DNA of 64,000 nucleotides from Enterobacter sp. EA-1. Lineage in GTDB: Bacteria > Pseudomonadota > Gammaproteobacteria > Enterobacterales > Enterobacteriaceae. The translations under genes and the position numbers were made by a program. Below, piece after piece: positions 1 to 15,326 of the stretch. The notes under the pieces were generated by a model, which saw only the letters and a program-made list of their open reading frames with translations, was not told the origin of the DNA and searched no databases. Where the stretch lies: NCBI GenBank assembly GCA_002886105.1, contig CP025776.1, positions 1,426,001 through 1,490,000 on the forward strand. The letters run 5' to 3'. Each line of letters begins with the position of its first letter. Position 1 is the first letter of the stretch.

Positions 1-1920
1 GCTATTCGGATCGCGCTCCTCCCAATCTTTCAGACGAATAAATAAACGCGCGACGTTTTGCCCGTTACCGCCGGGCCGGAGCCGACGGTGGCAAATACCG
101 ACGCGACATTCTCTTTTCATGGGTGAAGAAATAGTCTTCGACCTTCTGGACCACTTTCAGTGTCTGCTGCTGCGTTGCGCCGCTGGGCAGTTGCACGGAG
201 GTGGTGAACATCCCGCCGATCTTCCTGCGGCAAAAATGATGTAGGCAGACGCAGGAATAGCAACACCATGGCGCCAATCAGCAACACATAGAGCAAAATC
301 CAGCGCAGGCTGCGGTGCAACACCCGGCCTACTGCCGTTTCATAACGGTCGGCGTTACGGTTGAAGATGCGGTTAAAGGCTCCGAAGAACCCTTTCTGCC
401 CGTGCAACTCACCTTTGTGCAGCGGCTTCAGCAGCGTGGCGCACAGGGCGGGCGTGAGGATCATTGCCACCAGCACCGACAGCACCATCGCTGACACAAT
501 GGTGATGGAGAACTGGCGGTAAATTGCACCGGTGGTGCCGCCGAAAAAGGCCATCGGGACAAAGACTGCCGACAGTACCATGGCGATCCCCACCAACGCC
601 CCCCTGGATCTGCCCCATTGATTTTACGCGTTGCTTCCCGTGGCGACAGACCCTCTTCGGTCATTATGCGCTCGACGTTTTCCACAACAACGATGGCATC
701 ATCCACCAGCAAACCAATCGCCAGCACTACTGCGAACATGGTCGGCGTGTTAATGCTGTAGCCAAAGGCGTACAGCACAGCGAATGTCCCGAGTAGCACC
801 ACCGGCACGGCAATGGTGGGGATAAGCGTGGCGCGGAAATTTTGCAGAAACAGATACATCACGAGGAAAACCAGCGCGATGGCTTCAAGCAGGGTTTTCA
901 CCACGTCGATGATGGAGGCTTTAACGAAGGACGTGGTTTCGTAAGCGACTTTATACTCCAGACCATGCGGGAAAAAGGGCGCCAGCTCATCGAGGCGTTT
1001 TAGCACCAGTTCCGCCGTCGCCATTTCGTTAGCCCCGGAAGCCAGTTTGACCCCAAGGCCCGATGCGGCCTTACCGTTAAAACGGCTGAGGTTGTCGTAT
1101 TTTCCGCGCCCAGTTCCACCATTGCGACATCGCCAAGCTTGACTTCCGAGCCGTCCTGGTTGACGCGCAACGTAATATTGCGGAACTGCTCCGGGGTTTG
1201 TAATAACGATTGGGCATTGATGGTGGCGTTCAGCGCTTGGCGATCGACCGATGGTGTTCCGCCGAGTTGACCCACGGCAATCTGCGCATTCTGCGAAGAG
1301 ATAGCGCTTGTCACGTCGGAAGCGGTCATCTGATAGCTGTTGAGCTTCGCCGGATCGAGCCAGATACGCATCGAGTATTGCGTACCGTAGGCATCAATAT
1401 CCCCTACGCCATTCACACGGCTAATAGGATCCTGAATATTACTGGCGACATAATCGGCGATATCCTGTTTATCCATCGAGCCGTCGGTTGAGACAAAGGC
1501 GAGAGTCAGGATGTTGGTGTCACCGGTTTTACGCACGGTGACGCCCTGATTTTGCACTTTTGCGGCAACTTACGCAGTGCCGATTGTAACTGGTTCTGTA
1601 CTTGCTGGACGGCTTCGTCAGGGTCAGTACCGGCTTTAAAGTTAAGCGTGATCGTGGCCTGACCCGTTGCGCTGCTTTGTGATGACATGTACATCAGGTT
1701 ATCGAGCCCGGTCATGTTTTGCTCGATAACCTGCGTCACGGTGTTTTCTAGCGTTTGTGCAGATGCACCGGGATAATTAGCGGTGATACGGACGTTCGGT
1801 GGGGCTAAATCAGGATATTGTTCGACCGGTAAAGAAATAATGGCAAGTGTTCCCGTGAGACAGATCAGGATCGCCAGCACCCACGCAAAAATGGGGGCGA
1901 TCAATAAAAAAATTCGCCAT
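1..1920 (-). CDS. acrD: AcrD, RND multidrug efflux pump (3' part outside window)
   Basis: Inner-membrane proton-driven pump subunit that in E. coli works with AcrA and TolC and exports aminoglycosides and other polar drugs. About 640 of the usual ~1037 residues are present: the first periplasmic loop, TM2-TM6 and the start of the second half. The TM4 proton-relay motif [17 protein letters not shown] is visible near 790-730. The ATG at 1920 gives the usual start MANFFIDRP, but the next proline run has an extra C, and further frame changes occur near 1560, 1080, 615, 210 and 110. The neighbour narQ upstream on the same strand is as in E. coli. Frameshifts look like homopolymer errors; identity is secure. 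Confidence 0.93.
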
Positions 1921-2112
1921 CAGAAGCCAGACCTCTATTGCTGCGTATCGTTATAGTGACATTGCTTGCATCAATGTAGCGGCAATGCAGAAATCAATCG
2001 TGGAGAAAATAAGGATAAAATGTAAATTATCATGCCGGGTTAAGGCATAACTATGCAAAACGCGACTTAAGCAAAACTCCTTCCGCCAGATTATGTAATT
2101 CCATGCTTTTCT

Positions 2113-3821
2113 TTACATTGATTGACGTTTTGGTTGGGCGGCATGCGGAAACCGAAGCTGTACTTCCGTTCCGCCGCCTGACGGTGAAACAATGTCCAGC
2201 GTGCCATTCAGTCGTTCTGCCCGCTCGTGCATAATGCTCAACCCATAATGCCCGTCCGGTTCCGCCGTGGTGCTCATACCTATGCCATTATCGCGAATAT
2301 AGATGGAGTGCGCCCCATCGGGATCGGTGACGCAAGTGACGTTAATGTCGCTGGCACCGGAATGCTTGATGGCGTTGATAACTGCTTCGCGGATAATCTG
2401 TAGCACATTGATTTGCTGTTGAGCGTCCAGCGCACACCGGGTTGGCAGGCGGCAATCCGGTGCTTAGCTTCGCCTGAGTCTGGCTTTGCAGCAGATCCAG
2501 TGCTTCGCGCAACGCTGCGGTCAAATCACTCTGTTGTAGTGACAGACGGAAGGTGGTCAACAGCTCGCGCAACTGACGGTAAGCGTTATTCAGCCCGCGA
2601 GAAAAATCATCAATGATGACGTGTGCCGGTGCGTTTTCGTCCGGCACGGCGCATTTCCCAGTAACGTTAACTGGATGCGTAAATACGAGAGCATCTGCGC
2701 CAGCGAATCGTGTAGCTCGCGGGCAATCGTGGCGCGCTCCTCCATCAGGATCAGTTGCTGATACTGTTTTTGCGCCTGATTGATAAACAACCCACGCCCG
2801 AGAATGGTGGCGATATTGCGCATTAACGGGATGGATGCCTGCTGCTGCGTACTCTGCCAGCGCAGCTCACCCGGACGTTATCCTGCATATTCACCGGCAA
2901 ACTGCCCAGAGGACGTTGCGGATCCTGCTTTCCCTGTTGCAGACACCAGTTATCATCCGCCGTCAGTTCCAGATAACTGGCCGCCTCATGTTCATAAACA
3001 ATACGCAGTACATGGCGCAATGAGTGCACATCAAGCTGGCTGGTGTTAAGCGCCTGCGAACACTGGTACATCACCTCCGAGGGCGGCGATGAGCGTCATG
3101 CAGGTCGCGGGTTTTTTCCTCAACGGAGGCTTCCAGCGAGCGATACAGCTTTAACAGCTCGCCGGACATCCGGTCGAATGTCGAGGCCAGCAGGCCCAGT
3201 TCGTTATCGAGTTGAATGTTGAGTAGCGGGTAAGAAAAGTGCCCTTGCTGGATTTGCTGGCTGGCGGTCATCAGCTGGCGGAGCGGTTTCACCACTTGCT
3301 GGCGGATGCGGTGCAGGGTGAAAAACACGAGGATGAAAATCCCTGCGGCTCCCAGCAGTGAAATGATCACCACCGAGGATCATTTTGCGTTCGGCATAGT
3401 GCTGAAGCGCCAGCACAAACAGATCGATATTGCCGACGTAACCCTGAATATTCTGCTGATACCACTGTGCATCATGCTGCGCCAGTCGCGCGTCCATCTG
3501 CTGCCAGCTCTCGTGCACTGCCCATAACGCTGTTGGACGTCCTGCGGAATATACCAGCGATGAAGATGTTGCAGCACCGGCGAGTTCAGCGTCTGTTGAT
3601 AGCGCTGGCGGTGCTCGACCAGTTTGTCGGGGATCGGTGCGCAGATCGTAGCCGAGACGATAGCTTTGCATACGCAATGATCCGGCAATGTTAATGGCTT
3701 CCGCATCACGCAGGCTGCTGGCAAGGGTAATCAATGCAATACCTGTTGAGAGTAACGACAACAGGACAATATAGAAAAAGGCTTTGGCGAGACTGGATGA
3801 CACAGGTCTTTTTACTGACAC
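2113..3821 (-). CDS. narQ: NarQ, nitrate/nitrite sensor histidine kinase
   Basis: Membrane sensor kinase that phosphorylates NarL/NarP in response to nitrate and nitrite. The start is GTG (3821), giving VSVKRPVSSSLAKAFFY, aligned with the E. coli start. In order: TM1, periplasmic P-box with DAEAINIAGSLRMQSYRLGY, TM2 and HAMP (around 3370-3200), central cysteine module, HisKA_3 motif ARELHDSLAQMLSYLRIQL (phospho-acceptor His), then the ATPase part with IREAVINAIKHSG and DNGIGM. Span equals about 569 codons, the family length. At least five frame changes break it (near 3650, 3370, 3070, 2830, 2640, 2410). It lies upstream of acrD and divergent from aegA. Confidence 0.93.
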
Positions 3822-4045
3822 AGTCGCGGTTCCCGATTCCTGATGTTACGTGCGGCAGACGGCAGCGCGAACGCCCATCGAATGAAATTAGTGTTCAGAA
3901 ATCCTGAAATAAATTGATCTGCTACAAGTTCGTGACAAATAGATAACCTATCTGGGCAATTGTACATTGCCAGCGTGAAATTGCCCCGGTAAATACAATG
4001 CTCATATAAAAAATAGGGTTTATTAAACCAGAAAAGAAGGGTGCC
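3822..4045. promoter_or_regulatory. divergent promoter region narQ/aegA
   Basis: The 224 bp between the GTG of narQ and the ATG of aegA are AT-rich toward aegA and must hold both promoters. A purine-rich ribosome site (AGAAGGG) lies 7 bp before the aegA ATG. I cannot define NarP or FNR sites by eye with confidence. Confidence 0.4.
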
Positions 4046-6016
<1,971 letters not shown>

Positions 6017-6084
6017 CGCTCTTCGCGACAAAACAGGCTCCACGGCGTAGTATGACGCCAGATTGTTAGCGCTTTGGAGCCTGT

Positions 6085-6659
6085 ATGTCGCTGAAAATTG
6101 AAGTTATCAAAGATAAACTCCTCTCTGAAAATTACTTTATCCTGCGCAATATCACCTACGATCTGACCCGCCAGAACGGTGAAGTCGTACGTCATAAGCG
6201 CGAAGTCTACGATCGGGGCAATGGCGCCACGATCCTGCTGTATAACCGCGAAAAACAGAGCGTGGTGCTGATTCGTCAGTTCCGTATTGCCACATGGGTT
6301 AACGGCAATGAAGATGGGCGCTTAATTGAGTCCTGCGCGGGTTTACTGGATGACGATGAGCCGGAAGTCTGCATTCGCAAAGAGGCCATCGAAGAGACCG
6401 GTTACCGGGTTGGTGAGGTGCGTAAAGTCTTCGAACTCTATATGTCGCCGGGCGGCGTAACGGAAATTGTGCACTTTTTATTGCGGAATACAGCGATGCG
6501 CAACGCGCCAATAACGGCGGTGGTGTGGAAGATGAAGACATTGAAGTGCTGGAACTGCCCTTCCATCAGGCGTTATCCATGATGGCAAACGGTGAGATAC
6601 GCGATGGCAAGGCGGTGATTTTACTGCAATACTTACAATCGTCAGGGATAATGAACTGA
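6085..6659 (+). CDS. nudK: NudK, GDP-mannose pyrophosphatase (Nudix)
   Basis: Hydrolyses GDP-mannose and related nucleotide sugars to GMP and sugar 1-phosphate. The Nudix box sits near residues 87-108, with core EAIEETGY, and is followed by [11 protein letters not shown], a signature of this subfamily. Span 191 codons, as in E. coli. One frame change near 6475 (run of T) splits the protein; the second half reads [19 protein letters not shown] and ends [11 protein letters not shown] 6085 has GGAGCC upstream. It follows aegA on the same strand with a 68-bp gap. Confidence 0.93.
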
Positions 6660-6782
6660 ATTTTAAGGTTTTTTGTTCCCTCTTTCGGATGAAGCTATCC
6701 GACAAATCCGATTGAGGCCAGCGCCCCCGGAAACCGAAGATACGCACGTCGCGCTTCTCTTCTTCCGGGGTTTGTACCATTC

Positions 6783-7829
6783 ATGCGTTATCGCAGCTTA
6801 TTCACGTTGCTCTGCGGTCTGTTTACCGCGCCATTACTGCAGGCTGCGCCAGCACAGCAGACGTTCTCCGACTGGCAGGTCACCTGCAATAACCAAAACT
6901 TTTGTGTTGCCCGCAACACCGGAATGCATGGCGGCACACGGTGATGACGCTCGGGCGCAGCGCCGGGGCGCGCACCGATGCCACATTGCGTATCGATCTT
7001 GGCGGTAAAGACGCACCGCCGGTAAAAGAGCCGCCGATTGCCGATCGCTTGTTACTGGATGAACAGCCCCTGAAACTGACGGCGACACACTGGCAGCTCT
7101 CACCCCGGCATTTGATGACCGATAACGCCGTTGGCATTACTGACTTCCTGAAAACGATTCAGGAAGGGCAGGCCATCACGCTTGCGGGCAGTAAAGGCAA
7201 TATTTCACTGTTGGGTCTTAAAGCCGCGCTGCTGTTTATCGACACGCAGCAAAAGCGTGTGGGTAGCGAAACCGCATGGATCAAAAAAGGCGATGAGCCG
7301 CCGTTGAGTGTACCGCCCGCGCCTGCGCTAAAAGAGGTGGCGCTGGTGACGGCGATGCCCGTACCGCTCACCCACCGAGGAACTGAACGATCTGCTGGAT
7401 TATGCCAACTGGCGTATGAACAACACCCAGTGTTCGCTGGATCCCCATGCGCCGTGAGGTGCGTGTCACCGCGCTGACGGACGATAAAGCCTTGCTGATG
7501 ATTGATTGTGAAGCGGGCGCGTACAACACCGTTGAGCTGGCATGGCTGGTTTCGCGAGAAAAAGCCCTTTGCCTCGCGCCCTGTGCGTTTGCATCTCACG
7601 CCGGATAACGGTAATGACGAAATGGAGCTGATGAACGCCGTGTTTGATGAGAAAACCCGTGAACTGACCACCTTGTCAAAAGGGCGCGGCCTCGGTGGAC
7701 TGTGGCGTAGCGAGCCGCTGGCGTTTTGATGGGCAGCGTTTTCGCTTGGTGCGTTACGCCCGAGGAACCCACCTGCGATAACTGGCACGGCCCTGATGCC
7801 ACCGGCCGACGCTGTGGGTGACGCGATAA
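6783..7829 (+). CDS. ypfG: YpfG, DUF1176 exported protein
   Basis: Uncharacterised exported protein; the N-terminus MRYRSLFTLLCGLFTAPLLQA is a typical Sec signal peptide cut after QAA, followed by QTFSDWQVTCNNQNFC. The family (DUF1176) has paired cysteines and is presumed periplasmic; no reaction is known. Span about 348 codons, matching the E. coli protein. Frames change near 6930, 7370, 7445, 7700 and 7740. The position between nudK and tktB is conserved. Confidence 0.85.
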
Positions 7830-7878
7830 GCGTAAGTTATTTATAATCCTCCCGAATATTTTATCCGGGAAAGAGAGA

Positions 7879-8813
7879 ATGAAGCACATATACGCCCAAT
7901 GGATTTGCCGCCTGTCTGCTGTTCATCGCTGCCCTGCCTGCGCAGGCGGAACTCAGTGCTGCCGACCGGCAGGAGATCACCCGGCAGGTTGAACGGTGGA
8001 ATCACTATCTTAATGGCGAACAGAATGCCACCGGCAGCGATCTCTACGCCGCGCAGGTGCAGTGGTTTGGTCAGCCACTTGCCAGCGACGCGGTACTGAA
8101 CAAACAGCACGATTTTCAAACCCGTACGCCGCAATTTTCCCAGCGCATTATTAGTACTCTCGATATCGCCGAAGATGAGGCGGGGCAGGTGTGGGTAGAG
8201 TTTGTCAAACAGGCGGGCACTGATGGCAAACAGGTCAAAAACTATCCCGCACAGTTGATGTTCAAAAAGAGGCGGGCGGCTGGCGCATCAGCGGTGAAAC
8301 GGATTTACTCACCCGGCTGAATCAAAAGACACCGCCGTGGAAGGCCGCGTCGCCAAGGGCAAGTTTGACGGCGTCAATAAAGATATCGTCTGGCTTAGCG
8401 CCCGCGATCCGCAAAACGGCGGCAGTTGCGATATGGATGGCGACTGCCAGTGTTCTGTCTGGAGCAGCAACCCGGCCATTCAACCGGCTATTCTGCCGCA
8501 GTGTATTGGCGGCGGGGTGCAGGTGCTTTCGCAACTGGATGACAGCGGGCGCGACAGGGTGGTTATCTTCCCGGAGTGGTGGACCAGCGCGGGTGGTGTA
8601 TGTCTACGACATTCAGCAAGGGCAGTGGATTAAAGCCATTCCGTCGTTTCCGATGAACACCAATATGCAGGAAGAGGATGATGCCGCTACGCTGGTGAAG
8701 CGCGACCCGCAGCACAGCGGCAATGTGCTGGTGAAAAAAGCGCTCTGGGATGAGAAGCAGGAAGATATCATCACCCCGCAAAACAGCGAGGCATTGCAGG
8801 TGCTGGGAAATAG
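7879..8813 (+). CDS. unnamed exported protein between ypfG and tktB
   Basis: Not recognised by name and absent from this position in E. coli K-12. Reads [14 protein letters not shown] then (after a frame change) [18 protein letters not shown]: a signal peptide with a likely cut after AQA. The next ~120 residues ([43 protein letters not shown]) have an NTF2-like rhythm; the second half contains [24 protein letters not shown], a cysteine cluster, and later [11 protein letters not shown]. The end is uncertain: restoring one G near 8805 gives LQVLGK and a TAG at 8811. Good ribosome site (GAAAGAGAG). Probably co-transcribed with ypfG; 49-bp gap. Function unknown. Confidence 0.6.
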
Positions 8814-8819
8814 CGATGA

Positions 8820-8857
8820 CGCGCCAGCGAACAGTAAACGCTGGCGCGCCTTTGCGC
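8820..8857. terminator. convergent terminator hairpin
   Basis: A perfect 10-bp stem (8820-8829 with 8839-8848, CGCGCCAGCG/CGCTGGCGCG) and a 9-nt loop lies between the convergent ends of the unnamed exported gene and tktB. It is GC-rich and followed by a short T-containing tract; suitable for both strands. Confidence 0.7.
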
Positions 8858-10840
8858 TTATTTTTCAGAACCGATTTGGCTTTCGCCACCACGTTTTCCA
8901 CGGTAAAGCCGAAGTACGGGAACAGCTTATCCGCCGGGGCGGACTCTCCGTAACCTGTCATGCCGACAATCGCGCCTTTCAGGCCAACATATTTGTACCA
9001 GTAATCGGCGATCCCCGCTTCTACTGCCACGCGTGCGCGCTGACGTTCGATGGCAATACCGATTCGCGCCGGGGCCTCATCCTGCGCATCGAAAATATCG
9101 GTTGAAGGCAGGGACACCACCTGCACCTGATGGCCTTCCGCGCTAAGTTGTTCGGCCGCTTTCATGGTGATCTCCACCTCGGACCCGGTGGCGATCAGGA
9201 TAAGATCCGGTGTGCCCGGCACGCTTTCAGGATATAACCGCCACGGCTGATCGCCTCCACCTGCTCCGGCGTTCTCTCCATTTGCGCCGGGTTCTGGCGT
9301 GACAGGATCAACGCAGTCGGGCCGCTATGCCGTTCTATTGCCAGCTTCCAGCCGACGGCGGCTTCAACTGGTCGCAGGGACGCCAGTGCTGAAGTTGGGC
9401 GTCAGGCGCAGGCTGGCCAGTTGCTCGACACCGAGTCGGGCCATCTTCCCAAAGCCCAATCGAGTCATGGGTATAGACCATAATTTGCCGCGCTTTCATC
9501 AGTGCTGCCATACGCGCTGCGTTACGGGCATATTCCACAAACATCAGGAATGTGGCGGTGTAGGGTACAAAACCTCCGTGATGGGCAATGCCGTTGGCAA
9601 TCGCCGTCATACCAAACTCACGCACGCCGTAATGGATATAGTTACCGGCGGGATCCTCTTTCAGCGAGGTGGAACCCGACCAGATGGTAAGGTTGCTGGG
9701 CGCGAGATCCGCCGAACCGCCGAGCAGTTCCGGCAACAACGGGCCATAGGTGTTGAGGGCATTTTGCGAGGCTTTACGGGTGGCGATTTTCGCCGGATTG
9801 GCCTGCAGCTCGTTAATCCACTGCCGGGTGGTTTTTTCCCACGTTTCCGGCAGTTCGCCGCGCATCCGGCGCGTAAACTCAGCGGCCAGCTCCGGGTAGG
9901 CTTTCGCCCAGCCTCGCGTTTTTCATTCCAGACCTGCTGGGTTTTCGCGCCACGCTCGCGGGCATCCCACGCCTGATAAATCTCTTTTGGGATCTCAAAC
10001 GGCGGGTAGTGCCAGCCCAGTTTCTGCCGGGTCAGCGCCACTTCCTCTTCCCCGAGCGCCGCGCCGTGCGACTCCTCTTTCCCGGCTTTATTCGGAGAAC
10101 CAAAGCCGATAACCGTACGGCAGATAATCAGCGACGGTTTATCTTTCACGCTTTGCGCTTCCAGAATGGCTTTTTTCACTGCTTCCGGCGAATGGCCGTC
10201 GATATCGCCAATCACATGCCAGTTATAGGCTTCCAAAGCGTTTGGCGGTGTCGTCGGTAAACCAGCCTTCGGTTTCGCCATCAATGGAGATGCCATTGTG
10301 ATCGTAAAAGCCGATCAGCTTCCCGAGGCCCAGGGTGCCCGCCAGCGAGCTGACTTCATGGGAGATCCCTTCCATCAGGCAGCCATCGCCCATAAACACA
10401 TAGGTGTAGTGGTCGACAATGTCGTAGCCGGGGCGGTTAAACTGCGCCGCCAGCGTGCGTTCGGCAATCGCCAGCCCGACCGCATTCGCCAGCCCCTGAC
10501 CCAGTGGGCCAGTGGTGGTTTCCACCGGCGTATAGCCGATTTCCGGGTGTCCCGGCGTTTTAGAGTGTAACTGGCGGAAGTTTTTCAACTCATCAAGCGA
10601 TAAATCGTAACCACTCAGATGCAGCAGGCTATACAGTAGCATTGAGGCGTGGCCGTTGGAGAGAATAAAACGGTCGCGATCGTACCAGTGGGGTCCGCCG
10701 GGTTATGGTGCAGAAAGTCGTTCCACAGCACTTCAGCGATATCCGCCATCCCCATTGGCGCACCGGGTGGCCGGAATTGGCTTTTGCACTGCATCCATAC
10801 TCAGGGCGCGAATGGCGTTAGCTAGCTCTCTACGGGACAT
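8858..10840 (-). CDS. tktB: TktB, transketolase
   Basis: Thiamine-diphosphate enzyme of the non-oxidative pentose phosphate pathway, moving two-carbon units between sugar phosphates. Recognised by [13 protein letters not shown] (ThDP binding), [26 protein letters not shown], and VYTHDSIGL. Span 661 codons against 667 in E. coli. ATG 10840 with GGAGTG upstream gives [11 protein letters not shown]. Many frame changes (near 10740, 10640, 10245, 9915, 9420, 9245, 9075); in the last a misread stretch restores [11 protein letters not shown] when read in the next frame. Immediately downstream of talA, which favours TktB over TktA. Confidence 0.93.
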
Positions 10841-10861
10841 AGTTCACTCCGTGGCAAAGGG

Positions 10862-11810
10862 TTAAAGTTTGGCGGCGATCAGATCTTCCAGTTTGCGTTG
10901 GTCCACGGCGAACTGGCGGATGCCATCCGCCAGTTTTTCCACTGCCATCGGATCCGGTTGTGCTCCCAGCGGAACTCCGCTTCCGTAAGCGGTTCCGGGC
11001 GATGGAAGGTTTGCCGCGACGGCACCAGCTTGCGTTCAACCGTGCCTTCCTGCGCCTGCAACTCTTTCAGCAGCCCCGGGGAGATGGTCAGGCGGTCGCA
11101 GCCTGCCAGCGCAAGGATCTGCTCGGTGCGGCGGAAACTGGCGCCCATCACAATGGTGGTATAGCGGTGTTGTTTGAAGTAGTCGTAGATGTTGCGCACC
11201 GACTTCACGCCGGGATCTTCATCCACCACATACGGGTCAAGCGGTTTGCGGTCGTTATACCAGTCATAAATACGCCCCACGAAGGGGGGAGATAAGAAAC
11301 ACGCCCGCTTCTGCACAGGCGCGCGCCTGAGCAAACGAAAAACAGCGTCAGGTTGCAGTGGATACCCTCTTTTTCCAGCTCTTCTGCCGCGCGGATCCCT
11401 TCCCACGTGGATGCCAGTTTGATCAGAATGCGTGACTTATCGATACCCTGATCGTGATAGAGCTCCACCCGAGGCGGCGCGCTTTGGCGATGCTTTTTTT
11501 CTTTATCGTAGGAGAGACGGGCATCGACTTCCGTGGATACGCGTCCCGGTATGCTTTTCAGAATTTCCGCACCGAAATTAACCGCCAGTTTGTCGCTGGC
11601 TTCCGCCACTTGCTGCTCACGGTTTTACCGCGCGCTTTGCAGGCAATGGCGTCGTCAATCAGGTGGGAGAAGTGCGCCAGCCCGGCTGCCTTCAGGAGCA
11701 GGGAGGGGTTGGTGGTGGCGTCTTCCGGCTGGTAGTGGCGAATGGATTCGATGTCGCCGCTGTCTGCCACCACGGTGGTGAATTGTTTCCAGGCCGTCTA
11801 AGTGATTCAT
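10862..11810 (-). CDS. talA: TalA, transaldolase
   Basis: Transfers dihydroxyacetone units from sedoheptulose 7-phosphate to glyceraldehyde 3-phosphate through a Schiff-base lysine, here in [17 protein letters not shown]. Other family blocks: [14 protein letters not shown] at the N-terminus, [16 protein letters not shown] (frame-broken), [34 protein letters not shown]. About 316 codons, the family length. Frame changes near 11790, 11620, 11480, 11330 and 10950. Only 21 bp separate it from tktB, so the two form an operon. Confidence 0.93.
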
Positions 11811-12090
11811 GAAAATAACTCCTTTAAAAGCAATGTGTTACTGGAGTGCTTTCGCTCGCACTTTTGTGAGGATGAGAGGTGCATAACAAAAAAGCATAGC
11901 AGACGGGCACTTGACCTGCCGTTAGTGACCGGTAACAAAAATGTGATGAATTGATAGCAACTTTGTTTATGGAATGACGAGATTTTGGCTATGTTCAAAG
12001 TTTGCCGCTGCTTCAGGGGCCATACTAGGCGGCGCATCGGGATCGTAATCACGCTTTATCACACTGAAAGCAACGTGAAAGGAACCTCAA
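11811..12090. promoter_or_regulatory. divergent promoter region talA/maeB
   Basis: 280 bp of AT-rich sequence between the talA and maeB starts. A ribosome site AAAGGA precedes maeB. No operator could be assigned by eye. Confidence 0.35.
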
Positions 12091-14372
12091 ATGGATGACC
12101 AGTTAAAACAAAGTGCCCTCGATTTCCACGAATTTCCTCGTCCGGGGAAAATTCAGGTTTCCCCCGACCAAACCTCTGGCCACCCAGCGCGATCTGGCGC
12201 TGGCGTATTCGCCGGGCGTTGCGGCGCCGTGCCTTGAGATCGAAAAGATCCGCTGGCAGCCTACAAATACACCGCGCGCGGTAACCCGTGGCAGTCGTGT
12301 CCAACGGTACCGCCGTGCTTGGGCTTGGCAACATTGGCGCGCTGGCCGGTAAACCGGTGATGGAAGGAAAAGGGGTGCTGTTCAAGAAATTCGCCGGTAT
12401 CGACGTGTTTGATATCGAAGTCGACGAGCAGGATCCGGACAAACTTATCGATGTGGTCGCCGCGCTGGAACCGACGTTCGGCGGCATTAACTGGAAGATA
12501 TTAAAGCGCCGGAGTGCTTCTATATTGAAGCCAAATTACGCGAGCGCATGAACATCCCCGTGTTTCATGACGATCAGCACGGTACGGCGATTATCAGCAC
12601 CGCCGCCATTCTGAATGGCCTGCGCGTGGTCGAGAAAAACCTCTCTGATGTCCGCATGGTCGTTTCCGGCGCGGGAGCGGCTGCGATTGCTTGTATGAAC
12701 CTGCTGGTGGCGCTCGGTATGCAGAAGCACAACATTGTGGTCTGCGACTCGAAAGGGGTGATTTATAAAGGGCGTGAGCCGAATATGGTGGAAACCAAAG
12801 CCGCCTACGCGGTGGAGGATGACGGCAAACGCACGCTGGCGGATGTGGTGGCCGGTGCGGACATTTTCCTTGGCTGTTCCGGGCCGAAAGTGCTGACGCC
12901 GGAAATGGTGAAAGAGATGGCGCGCCAACCCCTGATCCTCGCACTGGCTAACCCGGAGCCGGAAATTCTGCCGGACTGGCGAAAGCGGTGCGTCCGGACG
13001 CCATTATCTGCACCGGGCGTTCTGACTATCCCAACCCGGGTGAATAACGTGCTGTGCTTCCCGTTTATCTTCCGCGGCGCGCGCTGGATGTGGGCGCGAC
13101 GGCGATTAACGAGGAGATGAAACTGGCCGCAGTCAAGGCTATCGCGGAGCTGGCCCATGCCGAGCAAAGCGAAGTGGTAGCGTCTGCCTATGGCGATCAG
13201 GATCTGAGCTTTGGCCCGGATTACCTGATCCCGAAACCGTTCGATCCGCGCCTGATTGTGAAAATCGCGCCGGCAGTGGCGAAAGCTGCGATGGCGTCCG
13301 GCGTGGCGACAAGACCGATTGCTGATTTCGATGCCTATGTCGATAAACTCACCGAGTTTGTCTACAAAACCAATCTGTTTATGAAACCGATCTTCTCACA
13401 AGCCCGCAATGCGCCTAAACGTGTGGTGCTGGCGGAAGGGGAAGAGCCGCGTGTACTGCATGCCACTCAGGAACTGGTGACGCTGGGGCTGGCAAAACCG
13501 ATCCTTGTCGGGCGACCGGGGTGATCGAGATGCGGATCCAGAAGCTGGGTTTGCAAATCCGCCCGGGTGTTGATTTTGAAATTGTGAACAACGAATCCGA
13601 TCCGCGTTTTAAAGAGTACTGGATGGAGTACTTCGCGATCATGAAACGCCGGGGGGATCACCCGAGGAGCAGGCGCAACGTGCGGTGATTAGCAATACCA
13701 CCGTGATTGGCGCCATCATGGTCCATCGTGGGGAAGCGGATGCGCTGATTTGTGGCACCATTGGTGATTACCTCGAGCACTTTAGCGTCGTGCAGGAGAT
13801 CTTCGGCTATCGCGATAGCGTGCATACTGCGGGTGCGATGAACGCGTTGCTGCTGCCGAGCGGCAACACCTTTATTACGGATACCTACGTCAATGAAGAT
13901 CCGAGCGCGGAACAACTGGCGGAGATCACCTTGTTGGCGGCAGAAACAGTGCGCCGATTCGGGATTGAACCGCGTGTGGCGCTGCTGTCTCACTCGCAGT
14001 TTGGTTCTTCTAATGCCCCGGCGGCAGTGAGAATGCGCGACACGCTCACCCCTGGTGCGTGAACGTGCGCCGGAGCTGATGATCGACGGGGAAATGCACG
14101 GCGATGCCGCGCTGGATGAGGCTATCCGCCATGAACGTATGCCGGACAGCCCGCTGAAAGGGGCGGCGAATATCCTGATTATGCCGAACGTTGAGGCGGC
14201 GCGTATCAGCTATAACCTGTTGCGCGTCTCCAGTTCGGAAGGGGTCACCGTCGGGCCGGTGCTGATGGGGGTGGCGAAACCGGTGCATGTGCTGACGCCC
14301 ATTGCTTCCGTACGCCGTATCGTCAATATGGTCGCGCTGGCGGTGGTCGAAGCACAAACGCAGCCGCTGTGA
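12091..14372 (+). CDS. maeB: MaeB, NADP-dependent malic enzyme
   Basis: Oxidative decarboxylation of malate to pyruvate with NADP. N-terminal malic domain ([41 protein letters not shown]), NAD(P)-binding fold with [16 protein letters not shown], then from about residue 430 a phosphotransacetylase-like regulatory domain ([47 protein letters not shown]). Span about 760 codons, matching the long two-domain MaeB. Frame changes near 12160, 12250, 12490, 12985, 13040, 13520, 13655 and 14050. Divergent from talA. Confidence 0.94.
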
Positions 14373-14379
14373 TGCGTTA

Positions 14380-14416
14380 CGCCATCAGGTCAACCGTGCC
14401 TGATGGCGGTTTGGTC
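14380..14416 (+). terminator. rho-independent terminator after maeB
   Basis: 10-bp stem CGCCATCAGG / CCTGATGGCG (14380-14389 with 14399-14408), 9-nt loop, followed by a G/T-rich tail, 8 bp after the maeB stop. It also faces the convergent end of hemF. Confidence 0.75.
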
Positions 14417-14433
14417 TTATCAGGCCTGTAAAA

Positions 14434-15325
<892 letters not shown>

Positions 15326-15326
<1 letters not shown>

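Noticed and set aside
1-1920. acrD as a pseudogene
   Set aside because: Broken in several frames, but every neighbour including essential genes is broken in the same homopolymer manner, so error is the simpler cause.
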